Position numbers and translations under genes: made by a program
Shown: positions 26,088 through 35,571 of the stretch, piece by piece
Numbering within the stretch: the stretch's first letter is position 1
How the letters are laid out: every line of letters begins with the position of its first letter
The notes under the pieces: model-generated
Databases searched by the model: none
The model's input: the letters and a program-made list of their open reading frames with translations, nothing else
Told to the model about the DNA's origin: nothing
Assembly: GCF_002482385.1 (NCBI RefSeq)
Contig: NZ_DLFW01000002.1
Coordinates: forward strand, 1-64,000
DNA length: 64,000 bases
Reading direction: 5' to 3'
Origin: Dysgonomonas sp. UBA7710
GTDB lineage: Bacteria; Bacteroidota; Bacteroidia; Bacteroidales; Dysgonomonadaceae

Positions 26088-28529
26088 ATGAGAAAGAGAT
26101 TCGGATTATTCGTGTTTTTCGCCCTGAGCATACTTACCGTTCATGCCGGTGATATCAAACTACAGTATAAACGTCCTGCAAAAGAATGGGTGGAAGCCTT
26201 GCCTTTAGGGAACTCGCGGTTGGGAGCTATGGCTTTTGGCGGCCCGGCCCGTGAACGTCTGCAATTGAACGAAGAAACAATGTGGGCCGGAGGGCCGCAC
26301 CGGAACGACAGTCCCGCTTTACTGGGTTCGTTGGATGAAGTAAGGAATCTTATTTTCACAGGGAAGGAAAAGCAGGCAGAGGCATTACTGGACAAAACGA
26401 TGAGGACACCTCACAATGGCATGCCGTATCAGACAATCGGAAACTTGTATCTGGACTTTACCGGGCATGATAATTTCTCCGATTACTCACGCAATCTGGA
26501 TCTAAGAACGGCGGTAGCAACTACCCGGTACGCTGTGGATGGTGTAACATATATCCGTGAAGTATTCAGTTCGTTTACCGATAATGTGATTATTATGCAT
26601 ATTATGGCAGATAAGGCGAATAGCATTAACTTCTCCGCGTCATACGATTCTCCGGTGAAAGGCTATTCTGTATTAGCAAAGGGCAACAGGCTGGTGCTGA
26701 AAGGTACAGGTTCAGACCATGAAGGTATAAAAGGAGTGGTAAGGTTCGAAAACCAGACCGAAATAAAGACGGAGGGCGGAACGGTAAAAGTAGGAAAAGA
26801 TAATATCGTTGTGAAAAATGCGAATACAGCGACAATATACATATCCATCGCCACCAATTTTATAGACTATAAGAATGTAAGCGGTAACGAGACCAGAAAA
26901 GCAGAAACAATATTGAGGTCCGCGCTGGCCAAACCGTATCAGACTGCGCTGAACGACCATATAAAGTATTATCAGAATCAGTTTAACCGGGTTGAGTTGG
27001 ATTTGGGAACTTCCGAAAGGATGAACGACGAAACCGATAGCCGTGTACGCAACTTTAAGGATGGTAAAGACCAGAACCTTGTTACACTGCTTTTCCAGTT
27101 TGGACGCTATTTGCTCATCAGTTCGTCACAACCGGGCGGTCAGCCTTCGACATTGCAGGGCATATGGAACGATCAGCTAGTACCGCCCTGGGATAGTAAG
27201 TACACTATCAATATCAATACGGAGATGAATTACTGGCCTGCCGAGGTGACCAATCTTAGCGAAACACATTTCCCGTTGTTCGCAATGGTGAAAGAAATAG
27301 CCGAAACAGGTAAAGAGACGGCGAGGGTAATGTACAATGCCAACGGATGGGTTACGCATCACAATACGGACATCTGGCGTACGACCGGACCAGTGGACGG
27401 GGCCTTTTACGGGATGTGGCCCAACGGCGGGGCATGGCTTAGCCGGCATATGTGGCAGCACTACCTATATACGGGCGATAAGGTGTTTCTGAGGGATGTA
27501 TATCCCGTACTGAAAGGTGCTGCTGATTTCTTTCTGGATTTTCTTGTAGAGCATCCGAAATATAAATGGATGGTATCGGCTCCTTCCACTTCGCCCGAAC
27601 AAGGCCCTCCGGGGACGGGTACAAGCATCACGGCCGGTTCCACGATGGACAACCAGATAGTATTTGATGTACTGAGTGATGCATTGAACGCATCCAAGGC
27701 TTTGCAACTGGCCGATAATGTATATGAAAGAAGACTGGAAGATATGATTTCGCGTCTTGCCCCTATGCAGATAGGGAAATACAACCAGTTACAGGAGTGG
27801 CTCGACGACGTGGACGACCCAAAGAACGACCATCGCCATGTGTCGCATCTGTATGGGCTGTATCCGAGCAACCAGATATCTCCTTATTCGCATCCTGCAT
27901 TGTTTCAGGCAGCAAAGAATTCGTTGCTTTACCGTGGCGATATGGCTACGGGGTGGTCGATAGGCTGGAAGATAAACTTCTGGGCACGCCTCCTGGATGG
28001 AAACCATACATATAAGATTATATCCAATATGTTATCGCTTGTAGAACCGGGGAATAACGACGGGCGTACATATCCGAACCTGTTCGACGCGCACCCGCCT
28101 TTCCAGATCGACGGTAATTTCGGGTTCACTGCCGGAGTGGCCGAAATGTTATTGCAAAGCCACGATGGAGCGCTCCATCTGCTTCCTGCCCTGCCTGATG
28201 CATGGAAAAAGGGCGCAGTGAAAGGGCTGATGGCTCGCGGCGGTTTCGAAGTTTCTATGGAGTGGGATAACGGGGAACTTCTGACTGTCTCGGTATTATC
28301 TAAATTGGGAGGGAATATGCGCCTGCGTTCTTACGTGCCATTGACAGGTGCGGGACTGTCAGAGGCTAAGGGAGTAAATCGAAATCCGCTGTACGGAACT
28401 GCACAAATAAAGGAACCTCTGGTCTCCAAAGAGATAAATACTCAGTATCCGTTGCTGTATAAGATATACGAGTATGACGTGGATACGCGGCAGGGGCAGG
28501 TATATACATTTAAGAGAGGTATGAAATAA
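26088..28529 (+). CDS. Glycoside hydrolase family 95 (alpha-L-fucosidase/alpha-L-galactosidase)
   Basis: An 813-residue exported enzyme (signal about 1-20). The GH95 N-terminal domain is obvious: KEWVEALPLGNSRLGAMAFGG and LNEETMWAGGPH. The inverting catalytic machinery is present: N375 and N377 in TININTEMNYWPAE, E504 in STSPEQG and D675 in QIDGNFGFTAG. The C-terminal beta-sandwich follows (GALHLLPALPDAWKKG). The family removes alpha-1,2-linked L-fucose or L-galactose, for example from fucosylated xyloglucan. It is the first gene of a short plus-strand unit with the GH71/99-like gene 53 bp downstream. Confidence 0.93.
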   Translation: MRKRFGLFVFFALSILTVHAGDIKLQYKRPAKEWVEALPLGNSRLGAMAFGGPARERLQLNEETMWAGGPHRNDSPALLGSLDEVRNLIFTGKEKQAEALLDKTMRTPHNGMPYQTIGNLYLDFTGHDNFSDYSRNLDLRTAVATTRYAVDGVTYIREVFSSFTDNVIIMHIMADKANSINFSASYDSPVKGYSVLAKGNRLVLKGTGSDHEGIKGVVRFENQTEIKTEGGTVKVGKDNIVVKNANTATIYISIATNFIDYKNVSGNETRKAETILRSALAKPYQTALNDHIKYYQNQFNRVELDLGTSERMNDETDSRVRNFKDGKDQNLVTLLFQFGRYLLISSSQPGGQPSTLQGIWNDQLVPPWDSKYTININTEMNYWPAEVTNLSETHFPLFAMVKEIAETGKETARVMYNANGWVTHHNTDIWRTTGPVDGAFYGMWPNGGAWLSRHMWQHYLYTGDKVFLRDVYPVLKGAADFFLDFLVEHPKYKWMVSAPSTSPEQGPPGTGTSITAGSTMDNQIVFDVLSDALNASKALQLADNVYERRLEDMISRLAPMQIGKYNQLQEWLDDVDDPKNDHRHVSHLYGLYPSNQISPYSHPALFQAAKNSLLYRGDMATGWSIGWKINFWARLLDGNHTYKIISNMLSLVEPGNNDGRTYPNLFDAHPPFQIDGNFGFTAGVAEMLLQSHDGALHLLPALPDAWKKGAVKGLMARGGFEVSMEWDNGELLTVSVLSKLGGNMRLRSYVPLTGAGLSEAKGVNRNPLYGTAQIKEPLVSKEINTQYPLLYKIYEYDVDTRQGQVYTFKRGMK

Positions 28530-28582
28530 GGACTAAATCATTAAAATTAAAATAATTATTTAATATATAAAACTAAAATATA

Positions 28583-29860
28583 ATGAATCAGCGAATTATT
28601 CTGTCTGTGATAATCTTATCCTGTCTTTTTATGAATAAGATTACAGCTCAGACAAACAAGCACTCTGCTAAAACACAGTATCCAAGCTATAAAGGCCTGA
28701 TTATGGCAGGTTATCAGGGATGGTTCAGGGCTCCGGCCGATGGAGTGATGTATCCCGATGAAAAACAAGTCCGTATAGACATGTGGCCGGATGTGAGCGA
28801 GTATGAAAAGACATATCCTACGGGATTGAAGCACGCGGATGGTTCCACAGCCCGCTTTTTCAGTTCTACGGACAAAAGCACAATAGATTTGCATTTCAAA
28901 TGGATGCAGGAATATGGCGTAGACGGTGTGTTTATGCAACGCTTCTTTGGCTCTGCTCAGGCAAAGGCCAGAAGGGAAGCACCGACCGCGGTAATCAGAA
29001 ACGCGTTTGAGGCTGCATCTGAATATCAGCGTGCGATAGCTGTTATGTACGACTTGTCGGGATTGAAAAGATCGGGAGAAGATTGTTCCAGCCTGATAGA
29101 AGACTGGAAGTACCTTGTAGATTCCATAAGGGTGACAAACCAGAAAGGAAATCAGACATATTTATTTTTCAACGGGAAGCCTCTTGTGGCTATCTGGGGT
29201 ATCGGGTTTCCCGACAGGCCTTATAATATTCGTAATATAGGCATAGAACGCTTCATCGACTTCCTGAAAAATGATCCGGAATATGGAGGTTGCAGTATTA
29301 TGTTGGGTGTACCGACGTTTTGGCGCGAACTGACTGCCGATTGTATCCCGGACCCCTATTTGCACACAATAATCAAACAGGCCGATATCGTTCTGCCTTG
29401 GACTGTCCAGCGCTTTACGCCGCTTTTGCATAACGATATGGACCGTTTCCGCGACCTGATAATCGGTGATATGGAGTGGTGTAAAAATAACAATATAGAT
29501 TATGTACCTTGTGTGACCCCGGGATTCAGTTGGCATAATCTCAGCCGCTTTGAATTTCCGGATGATATAAAGCCCTCCGGTTCCATACCGCGTCAAGGGG
29601 GACGTTTCTATTGGCAGCAGATATCTACTGCTATCAATGCAGGTGCCGGTATGATCTATGCGGCTATGTTCGATGAGGTAAATGAAGGGACGGCAATATT
29701 CAAATGCAGCGACAATCCTCCGGTAAGTGATATAGCTAAGTTCGTAGGGATGGACGGAATGCCTTCCGATCATTATCTCTGGCTTACGGGGGAAGCGTCT
29801 AAAATGCTGAAAAGACAGAAGCCATTGAGTATCCCTATGCCGAAAAGGGATTTCCGGTAG
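28583..29860 (+). CDS. Exported GH71/GH99-like protein
   Basis: A 425-residue protein with an uncleaved-looking or short signal (about 1-22, ending at ITAQ). The body looks like a TIM barrel of the GH71/99-like clan: YKGLIMAGYQGWFRAPADG, then HFKWMQEYGVDGVFMQRFFG, then PWTVQRF, CVTPGFSWHNL and AAMFDEVNEGTAIFK at the ends of later strands. Characterised relatives include endo-alpha-mannosidases, but bacterial members of this branch have little biochemistry. It is co-directional with GH95, 53 bp downstream and probably in the same transcript. The substrate is unknown. Confidence 0.75.
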   Translation: MNQRIILSVIILSCLFMNKITAQTNKHSAKTQYPSYKGLIMAGYQGWFRAPADGVMYPDEKQVRIDMWPDVSEYEKTYPTGLKHADGSTARFFSSTDKSTIDLHFKWMQEYGVDGVFMQRFFGSAQAKARREAPTAVIRNAFEAASEYQRAIAVMYDLSGLKRSGEDCSSLIEDWKYLVDSIRVTNQKGNQTYLFFNGKPLVAIWGIGFPDRPYNIRNIGIERFIDFLKNDPEYGGCSIMLGVPTFWRELTADCIPDPYLHTIIKQADIVLPWTVQRFTPLLHNDMDRFRDLIIGDMEWCKNNNIDYVPCVTPGFSWHNLSRFEFPDDIKPSGSIPRQGGRFYWQQISTAINAGAGMIYAAMFDEVNEGTAIFKCSDNPPVSDIAKFVGMDGMPSDHYLWLTGEASKMLKRQKPLSIPMPKRDFR

Positions 29861-29886
29861 TAGGTTTGATTAAACAGGCTCCGGAT

Positions 29887-30645
29887 CTATGCTTTAAAGA
29901 ACCTGAGAAAATCTTCCTTATAGCTGGATGATATTTCAATCTCCGTGCCATCTTCCAGAGTCACATATCCACCGGAATTTTTGTGATATGATTTTACAAA
30001 GTTGAAGTTTACGATGTGTGACTTATGGATGCGGATGAAAGGGTAGGGTAGTATCTCGCTGAAATGCTTGAGGAACCGGCAAACCATTTTCTTACTCTTA
30101 TCTTTCAGGTAGATATCGGTGAAGTTGCCGTTGCCTTGCAGGCGGATGATATCCTCCATCTTCACCACTTCGAAGCCTTCGAGAGTAGGGAGTATGACCT
30201 GCTGTTTTTCCGGCTTGGTTTCGCGGAAGTTCTCTACCAGTATTTTGTTGCGGTTGAAGACTTCCTTATTAATGATGTGCTGCTGAACTTTATTCACGGC
30301 TAATATCAGTTCCTCGATGCTTACGGGTTTCAGGAGATAGTATGCCGCGCTTTGGTTCAATGCCCGCAAAGAGTATTCGGAAAAAGCCGTGACGAATATC
30401 GTCTCAAAGTAGAGGTCTTTACAGCCTTCCAGTACATCGAAGGCGTTACCGAACGGCATTTCCACATCGAGGAATACGAGTTGCGGTTCCAGATTGTGAA
30501 GAAGGGGTATGGCATCCTTGCAATTATGTGCTTCGCCTATAACCTCTATTTGCGGACAGTATTTTGCCAGATAGTTTTTCAGGGCTTCCCGTGCGGCGGG
30601 TTCATCCTCTACTATTACGCTCTTTATTCTTTGCAGTGTGTTCAT
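29887..30645 (-). CDS. LytTR-family response regulator
   Basis: 252 residues. The receiver domain (about 8-125) has acidic residues E13-D14, phosphoacceptor D60 in LVFLDVEMPFGNAFD and the conserved lysine in YYLLKPVS. The LytTR DNA-binding domain (about 148-250) has GFEVVKMEDIIRLQGNGNFTDIYL and IRIHKSHIVNFNFV (by position). It overlaps the sensor kinase gene by 4 bp, so the two are translationally coupled. LytTR regulators bind paired 9-10 bp repeats; the direct TGTCA repeats at 25872 and 25951 could be a target, but this is only a suggestion. It converges with the GH71/99-like gene. Confidence 0.93.
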   Translation of the reverse strand: MNTLQRIKSVIVEDEPAAREALKNYLAKYCPQIEVIGEAHNCKDAIPLLHNLEPQLVFLDVEMPFGNAFDVLEGCKDLYFETIFVTAFSEYSLRALNQSAAYYLLKPVSIEELILAVNKVQQHIINKEVFNRNKILVENFRETKPEKQQVILPTLEGFEVVKMEDIIRLQGNGNFTDIYLKDKSKKMVCRFLKHFSEILPYPFIRIHKSHIVNFNFVKSYHKNSGGYVTLEDGTEIEISSSYKEDFLRFFKA

Positions 30646-32447
30646 AGGTTCTTGTTCATTAAGGGAAATAATAGTCTGACTATCACTCCGCTTTCCTTTC
30701 CTTCCTTCTCAGTAATGGAAATTGATATATCGGTGTTGTACAGGCTGTTCAGCAGGTTGATTCGTTCCTGTGTATTATTCAGTCCGCGCGACCGGTGTTC
30801 TTTTTGGTGCTTGGTTTTTAGCTCCTTGCTTTTTGTGAGTCCGATGCCGTTGTCTTCGATGACGACTTTCAGATGATTACCGTCGGGCTTTACATTCAAT
30901 GTAAGCAGTCCCGTACTGTCCTTGTAACGTAACCCGTGCCAGATGGCATTTTCCAGCTGCGGCTGTATCAGCATATTGGGAATGAACAGGGAATCGGCAT
31001 CCAGCGAATTGTCTATTTCCATCTTATAGGTAAACTTGTCGTGAAAGCGCATGTATTCCAGGTCGAGGTACTCTTTCATCTGTTCCATTTCGGTAGCCAG
31101 CGGAATAAAGTCCTTGTTTGAGGTTTCCATGATATTGCGCATCAACTTGGAGTAGGAAGACAGGTATTTGTTGGCTTCCAGTTCGTTATTTTGCGCTATG
31201 AACTGGTTCACACTATTGAGGCTGTTGAAAATGAAGTGGGGGTTCATTTCCCTGCGCAGCGATTGCAGGGCTATCCGCTTATTCTTCTTCTTGATGGAAT
31301 AGAGAGCTTTGGCTATAAAGACGAGTGAGATAAGTATCAGTACAATGGCTATGAGTAGTATATAATTGAACCTATTGGTTCTGGATATCAGTTCATCTTT
31401 TAGCGCCCGTTCTTTTTCCAGCCGGAGTATTTTCTCCTCCTGTACGTGAAAGAATCTTTCGTCTAGCAGTGTACTGTCGTTCTTTACAAGGCCTTCGAGC
31501 TTCTTCATGAAGTCGGAATAAGCATCGAGAGCTTTCTGGGGTTGGCGCATTTTCCGATATTGTTCTACAAGCAACTCAAGGCTGTTTTTAGCTTCTATAG
31601 TCTGTCCGTTATCTATGGCGAGGTTGTATGCCTGTTGCAAGGCGGATACACCCTCGGCTAGCTTATTGGCCTCGAGGTAATTTTCCGACAGGGCTTGCAG
31701 TTGCTTGATCTCGGCTTTAGGATTGTTCGTTTCTTTGGCTTCCGCAACCAGATCCTTGTTTATCTCTATTGCTTTTCCTATCTGGTTGTCGGAGGCATAG
31801 GTGCTGGCTATATCCTGTCGTATCTGCATGGATGCTTCCGGCTGGTCCTGGACTGTGACCAAAGCTTTCTCGAGGTTTCTGATTGCTTCGGGCGCGTTGT
31901 TCATATCTTTGTTTACCTGTGCCATTTGCCGGTAGGCAAGGACTTTATCTTCCTTGCTGTCCAGTTCTTCGGCCAGCAGTATATTCTGTTGTATATATCC
32001 GGATTGTACAGCCGGATTGTTGTAATTGGCCACACGCTGCATGTCGTTGGCATTGATCTTTTGCATCTTCTTATTAGAAGTATTGGATTGGGCGCTACTG
32101 AAGTTATAGAAGGCATCATTTATTTTGTTCTGGGCTTCCTGTACTTTAGCCAGCTCCCGTTCCACAATAGCCAGTTTCTCTTTTTCCCCGCGAATCTGAT
32201 ATATTCGTTTGGCCCTGGTCAGATAGTCTTCAGCTTTGGCATATTCACCCTTTCCTGAAAGCTCCCTTGCCAGCTTCTCATAGCTTTCGGCCACTTCCAT
32301 ATTGGACTTGCCTTCTTCTATAGCTTTGGAAACCTCCTGTATCCGTATATTCTCTCTGGATTGCTTGGATGCGCTCTTCGGCTGCTGCGCCCAATCCGGT
32401 GATGAAATCAGGATAAGAAAGAGTATAAGTATATATCTGATATGCAT
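30642..32447 (-). CDS. TPR-containing LytS/YehU-type sensor histidine kinase
   Basis: 601 residues. A signal peptide (1-20) precedes a periplasmic helical TPR-like sensor region (about 35-330) and a coiled segment. One TM helix at about 360-383 leads to a His_kinase domain with H404 in LRREMNPHFIFNSLNSVNQF and a C-terminal ATPase domain with VIEDNGIGL and SRGLNNTQERINLL. It is the partner of the LytTR regulator. Kinases of this layout are common in Bacteroidetes; the ligand is unknown. It lies just outside the carbohydrate locus and may or may not control it. Confidence 0.93.
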   Translation of the reverse strand: MHIRYILILFLILISSPDWAQQPKSASKQSRENIRIQEVSKAIEEGKSNMEVAESYEKLARELSGKGEYAKAEDYLTRAKRIYQIRGEKEKLAIVERELAKVQEAQNKINDAFYNFSSAQSNTSNKKMQKINANDMQRVANYNNPAVQSGYIQQNILLAEELDSKEDKVLAYRQMAQVNKDMNNAPEAIRNLEKALVTVQDQPEASMQIRQDIASTYASDNQIGKAIEINKDLVAEAKETNNPKAEIKQLQALSENYLEANKLAEGVSALQQAYNLAIDNGQTIEAKNSLELLVEQYRKMRQPQKALDAYSDFMKKLEGLVKNDSTLLDERFFHVQEEKILRLEKERALKDELISRTNRFNYILLIAIVLILISLVFIAKALYSIKKKNKRIALQSLRREMNPHFIFNSLNSVNQFIAQNNELEANKYLSSYSKLMRNIMETSNKDFIPLATEMEQMKEYLDLEYMRFHDKFTYKMEIDNSLDADSLFIPNMLIQPQLENAIWHGLRYKDSTGLLTLNVKPDGNHLKVVIEDNGIGLTKSKELKTKHQKEHRSRGLNNTQERINLLNSLYNTDISISITEKEGKESGVIVRLLFPLMNKNL

Positions 32448-32567
32448 AAGCTGTTGTGTTTGATTGAGATTGTAAAGTAAATACTTTTAAAACATTTATA
32501 CCTTATAATTCACCAATTCAAAATGACCGTTCACCCATTTTGCCCCGATTGTTAATTCTTAACGTAA

Positions 32568-32575
32568 TACATTTG
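32568..32575 (+). promoter_or_regulatory. -7 box TACATTTG for the VWA lipoprotein gene
   Basis: A perfect TAnnTTTG match 29 bp upstream of the ATG at 32605. A TTG at 32549-32551 is 16 bp upstream, slightly closer than the usual -33 element. Confidence 0.6.
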
Positions 32576-32604
32576 AGCAACGAAACCAATTAAAACACAA
32601 TGAT

Positions 32605-33786
32605 ATGAAAAAGTTTGTACACTTAAGCTCAATGTTATTCGCTTTTGTCGCAATGACAGTCGGTTGCTCCGCAGCAACAGCTGAAAATAGAGGAAAGGAA
32701 CAGAATTCTGAATTGTCTGTATCTGCAACTGATAATGAAATGAACAAGGGGACGAAAATACAGGTTGCTATTCTTCTCGATACGTCGAGCAGTATGGACG
32801 GACTGATTGAACAGGCCAAGTCTCGTTTGTGGAACATAGTGAATACACTTACCACACTGCGGTTTGAAGGGAAAGTTCCCCGCATAGAAATTGCTTTGTA
32901 TGAATATGGTAATGACGGCATACACACGAATGATTACATCCGCCAGGTGACACCTCTGACTACCGATCTCGATCTGATTTCCCAAAAGCTATTCGCACTG
33001 ACCACGTACGGAGGAGACGAATATTGCGGAGCAGTAATAAATAAAGCAGTAGAAGTACTGGATTGGGGAAGGAACACATCGGATATGAAGCTTATTTATA
33101 TTGCGGGTAACGAACCTTTCACTCAAGGGCGTATTTCTTACAAGTCTGCTATAGACCGCGCTTTGGGTAAGGATATATTTGTGAATACAATACATTGCGG
33201 CAATCATAGCTCAGGCGTTCAGGGCATGTGGCGCGATGCTGCTATAAGGGGAAAAGGAAAGTTTTTCAATATCGACCACAATGCGAGAGTACGCTATTAT
33301 GATACTCCTTACGATGACAGGATAAGCGCATGTAACGACCGTCTGAACGCGACTTATTTGGGATATGGACACGATGGATTTGCACGGAAAGGGATGCAGG
33401 CCGTTCAGGATGTAAATGCGAAATCCATATCGAGGTCGAATATGGCAGAACGTGCGGTAAGTAAATCGGCAAGCGTTTATAAGAATAGCAGCTGGGATCT
33501 GGTAGATAGGGTTAAAGAAGACAAAGACGCCCTGAATAATATAAGGCGGTCTGATCTGCCGGAAGAATTGCAGAACAAGTCGAAGACCGAAATACAAAAG
33601 GTTATTGCCGGAAAAGAAGCTGAAAGAGCCGCCATTCAGAAAGAAATAAGCGAACTGGCAAAAAAACGCCGGGACTATATAGACAAGCAATTAAAAAATG
33701 AAGATTCCGGTGACGACCTTGGTAAGGCAATCAATGAATCCATCCTTGCTTTTGCCAACCAGAAAGGATATGCAATTAGTAAATAA
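32605..33786 (+). CDS. von Willebrand factor type A lipoprotein
   Basis: 393 residues with a lipoprotein signal (FAFVAMTVGCSA, cysteine at about 20). The VWA domain starts at about 50 with a complete MIDAS DxSxS motif at D59 (LLDTSSSMDG), so it should bind a divalent metal. The C-terminal third (about 280-393) is highly charged and predicted coiled coil (KTEIQKVIAGKEAERAAIQKEISELAKKR region). It appears to be a stand-alone transcription unit between divergent LytS and a DUF3298 gene. The function is unknown; the family often mediates protein complexes at the cell envelope. Confidence 0.82.
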   Translation: MKKFVHLSSMLFAFVAMTVGCSAATAENRGKEQNSELSVSATDNEMNKGTKIQVAILLDTSSSMDGLIEQAKSRLWNIVNTLTTLRFEGKVPRIEIALYEYGNDGIHTNDYIRQVTPLTTDLDLISQKLFALTTYGGDEYCGAVINKAVEVLDWGRNTSDMKLIYIAGNEPFTQGRISYKSAIDRALGKDIFVNTIHCGNHSSGVQGMWRDAAIRGKGKFFNIDHNARVRYYDTPYDDRISACNDRLNATYLGYGHDGFARKGMQAVQDVNAKSISRSNMAERAVSKSASVYKNSSWDLVDRVKEDKDALNNIRRSDLPEELQNKSKTEIQKVIAGKEAERAAIQKEISELAKKRRDYIDKQLKNEDSGDDLGKAINESILAFANQKGYAISK

Positions 33787-34001
33787 ATGCTTTCTAATCT
33801 TGTCCCAAAACAGATATTTGCTTTCATGTTTATATCTGACTAATAGACAGGAGTAATAAACAAAATCGAGAGTTTTTTGTTTTTATGTTAAGTAGGCTAC
33901 TGACTGGATTTACAGGAAGTAGCTTACTTTATCTTTAAGTATAAAGGGGGAATCCAAATGTAAAAATGTTAGCTAAAAGTCGGCATTCTTCCATTTTGTC
34001 G

Positions 34002-34009
34002 TATATTTG
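34002..34009 (+). promoter_or_regulatory. -7 box TATATTTG for the DUF3298-rsmG unit
   Basis: Perfect TAnnTTTG match 21 bp upstream of the ATG at 34031. No convincing -33 TTTG is seen at the standard distance. Confidence 0.55.
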
Positions 34010-34030
34010 TATTGTTAAATAATAGCATAT

Positions 34031-34876
34031 ATGAAAATCATATTTACATCTATAGGCTTATTTGTATTATCTCTTTCTGTTTTTATATCCTGTAAAACAG
34101 AGAAAAAGATAAATACACCGAATGCGATATCTTACGATTCCATATCGGTTTCCAAGATATATCATTTGGATAACGATTCTACAAAACCGTCATGTTCGTT
34201 AAAGATCACATATATTTTCCCCGTGAAGTTTGCTGATGAGAAAATTTTGGCTACGGTACAGAAGGAATTGAATTTTGCGCTGATGGAAGATGAAAAATAT
34301 GAGCAAATGAAGCCACAGGATGCCATCAATAAATATGTGGAAGATTATGTGGAAAAATATAAGACTGATGCCAAAGAGCAGTTTCCCGACTGGCAGGAAT
34401 CAGGCGACACCGAGGATTATTTTTCATATTATAAAACATTGGAAACAAAAGTGATATTCGATATGGACGATATATTGTCGTATCAGATATCGTCGATGGA
34501 TTATAAAGGCGGGGCAAACTCTTCTACTGCTTACCGCAATATTGTGATAGATTTAAAGACCGGAAATATATTGAGTGAACAGGATATATTCTTGCCCGAA
34601 TACAGGAAATTGCTGAATGCTATTTTGATAAGGAAAATAGTAGCTCAAAATAAAGTACAGAAGCCAGAAGACCTTCTCGAGTTCGGTTACTGGGGGATTG
34701 AAGACCTGACATCGAATGAAAATTTCCTTGCAGATAATAATGGTTTGACTTATATTTTCAATCCGGGAGAATATTCGGCTCCATCTCTTGGGGAAATCCG
34801 TGTATCCCTTCCCTATAATGAAATCAGGGACTTGCTGAGAGATAATTCACCAATATCAATTTTTGCCGGGAAATAA
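34031..34876 (+). CDS. DUF3298/RsiV-like lipoprotein
   Basis: 281 residues with a lipoprotein signal (LSLSVFISCKT). A DUF4163-like N-terminal half is followed by DUF3298: YKGGANSSTAYRNIVIDLKTG, DIFLPEYRKLLNAIL, and a C-terminal YIFNPGEYSAPSLGEIRVSLPYNEI (by position). The fold is shared with RsiV and PdaC; some relatives bind lysozyme or act on peptidoglycan, but no catalytic residues are obvious. The rsmG start lies 4 bp downstream, so they are probably co-transcribed. Confidence 0.78.
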   Translation: MKIIFTSIGLFVLSLSVFISCKTEKKINTPNAISYDSISVSKIYHLDNDSTKPSCSLKITYIFPVKFADEKILATVQKELNFALMEDEKYEQMKPQDAINKYVEDYVEKYKTDAKEQFPDWQESGDTEDYFSYYKTLETKVIFDMDDILSYQISSMDYKGGANSSTAYRNIVIDLKTGNILSEQDIFLPEYRKLLNAILIRKIVAQNKVQKPEDLLEFGYWGIEDLTSNENFLADNNGLTYIFNPGEYSAPSLGEIRVSLPYNEIRDLLRDNSPISIFAGK

Positions 34877-34880
34877 TGAT

Positions 34881-35501
34881 ATGGAAATAATTCTCAAGTA
34901 TTTTCCGGATATCAGCGAAGAGCAAAAGGCACAATTCGCAGCTCTTTATGATTTATATGTTGACTGGAATTCAAAGATAAATGTAATTTCGCGTAAGGAT
35001 ATAGAAAATCTGTATACACATCATGTCCTGCATTCACTTGCCATAGCGAAGCTTATACAGTTTACTGATCGGACGCAGCTTATGGACGTAGGTACGGGCG
35101 GGGGATTTCCCGGAGTACCACTGGCCATATTGTTTCCGAAATGTAAGTTCCTGCTGGTAGATAGTATCGGTAAAAAGATCAGGGTGGCGACCGAAGTGGC
35201 TACAGCCATCGGATTGAAAAATGTTCAGTTCCGCCATTGTCGTGCCGAAGAAGTAAAAGAAAAATTTGATTTTGTAATAAGCCGCGCAGTAATGCCGTTA
35301 CCCGATCTGGTAAAGATTATAAAGAAGAATATTTCGAAAGAACAGCACAATGCTCTGCCAAACGGGTTGATTTGCCTTAAAGGAGGGAATCTTGAGGGCG
35401 AACTGAAGCCTTTTAAGAAGACAGCCGAAGCAGATGACTTATCTATGTTCTTCGAAGAAGAATATTTCAAGACCAAGAAAATCGTTTACGTTCTTATTTA
35501 A
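34881..35501 (+). CDS. rsmG: 16S rRNA (guanine527-N7)-methyltransferase RsmG
   Basis: I place the start at ATG 34881 (MEIILKYFPDIS), which matches the family N-terminus; an in-frame ATG at 34863 would overlap the preceding gene. 206 residues. The SAM-binding motif LMDVGTGGGFPGVPLAI and FDFVISRAVMPL are characteristic of GidB/RsmG. It methylates G527 of 16S rRNA in the cytosol. Loss is associated with low-level streptomycin resistance in other bacteria. Confidence 0.93.
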   Translation: MEIILKYFPDISEEQKAQFAALYDLYVDWNSKINVISRKDIENLYTHHVLHSLAIAKLIQFTDRTQLMDVGTGGGFPGVPLAILFPKCKFLLVDSIGKKIRVATEVATAIGLKNVQFRHCRAEEVKEKFDFVISRAVMPLPDLVKIIKKNISKEQHNALPNGLICLKGGNLEGELKPFKKTAEADDLSMFFEEEYFKTKKIVYVLI

Positions 35502-35517
35502 ATAATTGTTAATTCTT

Positions 35518-35547
35518 TTTGCTAAGAGAAAAATATATCTACCTTTG
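35518..35547 (+). promoter_or_regulatory. Promoter of the Rrf2 regulator gene
   Basis: TTTG at 35518-35521 is followed after 18 bp by TACCTTTG at 35540-35547, an excellent match to the Bacteroidetes -33/-7 pattern. The -7 box ends 24 bp before the ATG at 35572, and the palindromic operator begins 1 base downstream of it. Confidence 0.75.
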
Positions 35548-35548
35548 T

Positions 35549-35571
35549 ACTGTAATTATAAATATTACAGT
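35549..35571 (+). promoter_or_regulatory. Rrf2-type palindromic operator ACTGTAAT-N7-ATTACAGT
   Basis: A perfect 8-bp inverted repeat: 35549-35556 and 35564-35571, spaced by 7 bp. It overlaps the predicted transcription start and ends at the base before the ATG, so binding would block transcription. Autorepression by the Rrf2 protein is the simple reading. A weaker copy with identical spacing is at 35998-36020. Confidence 0.7.
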
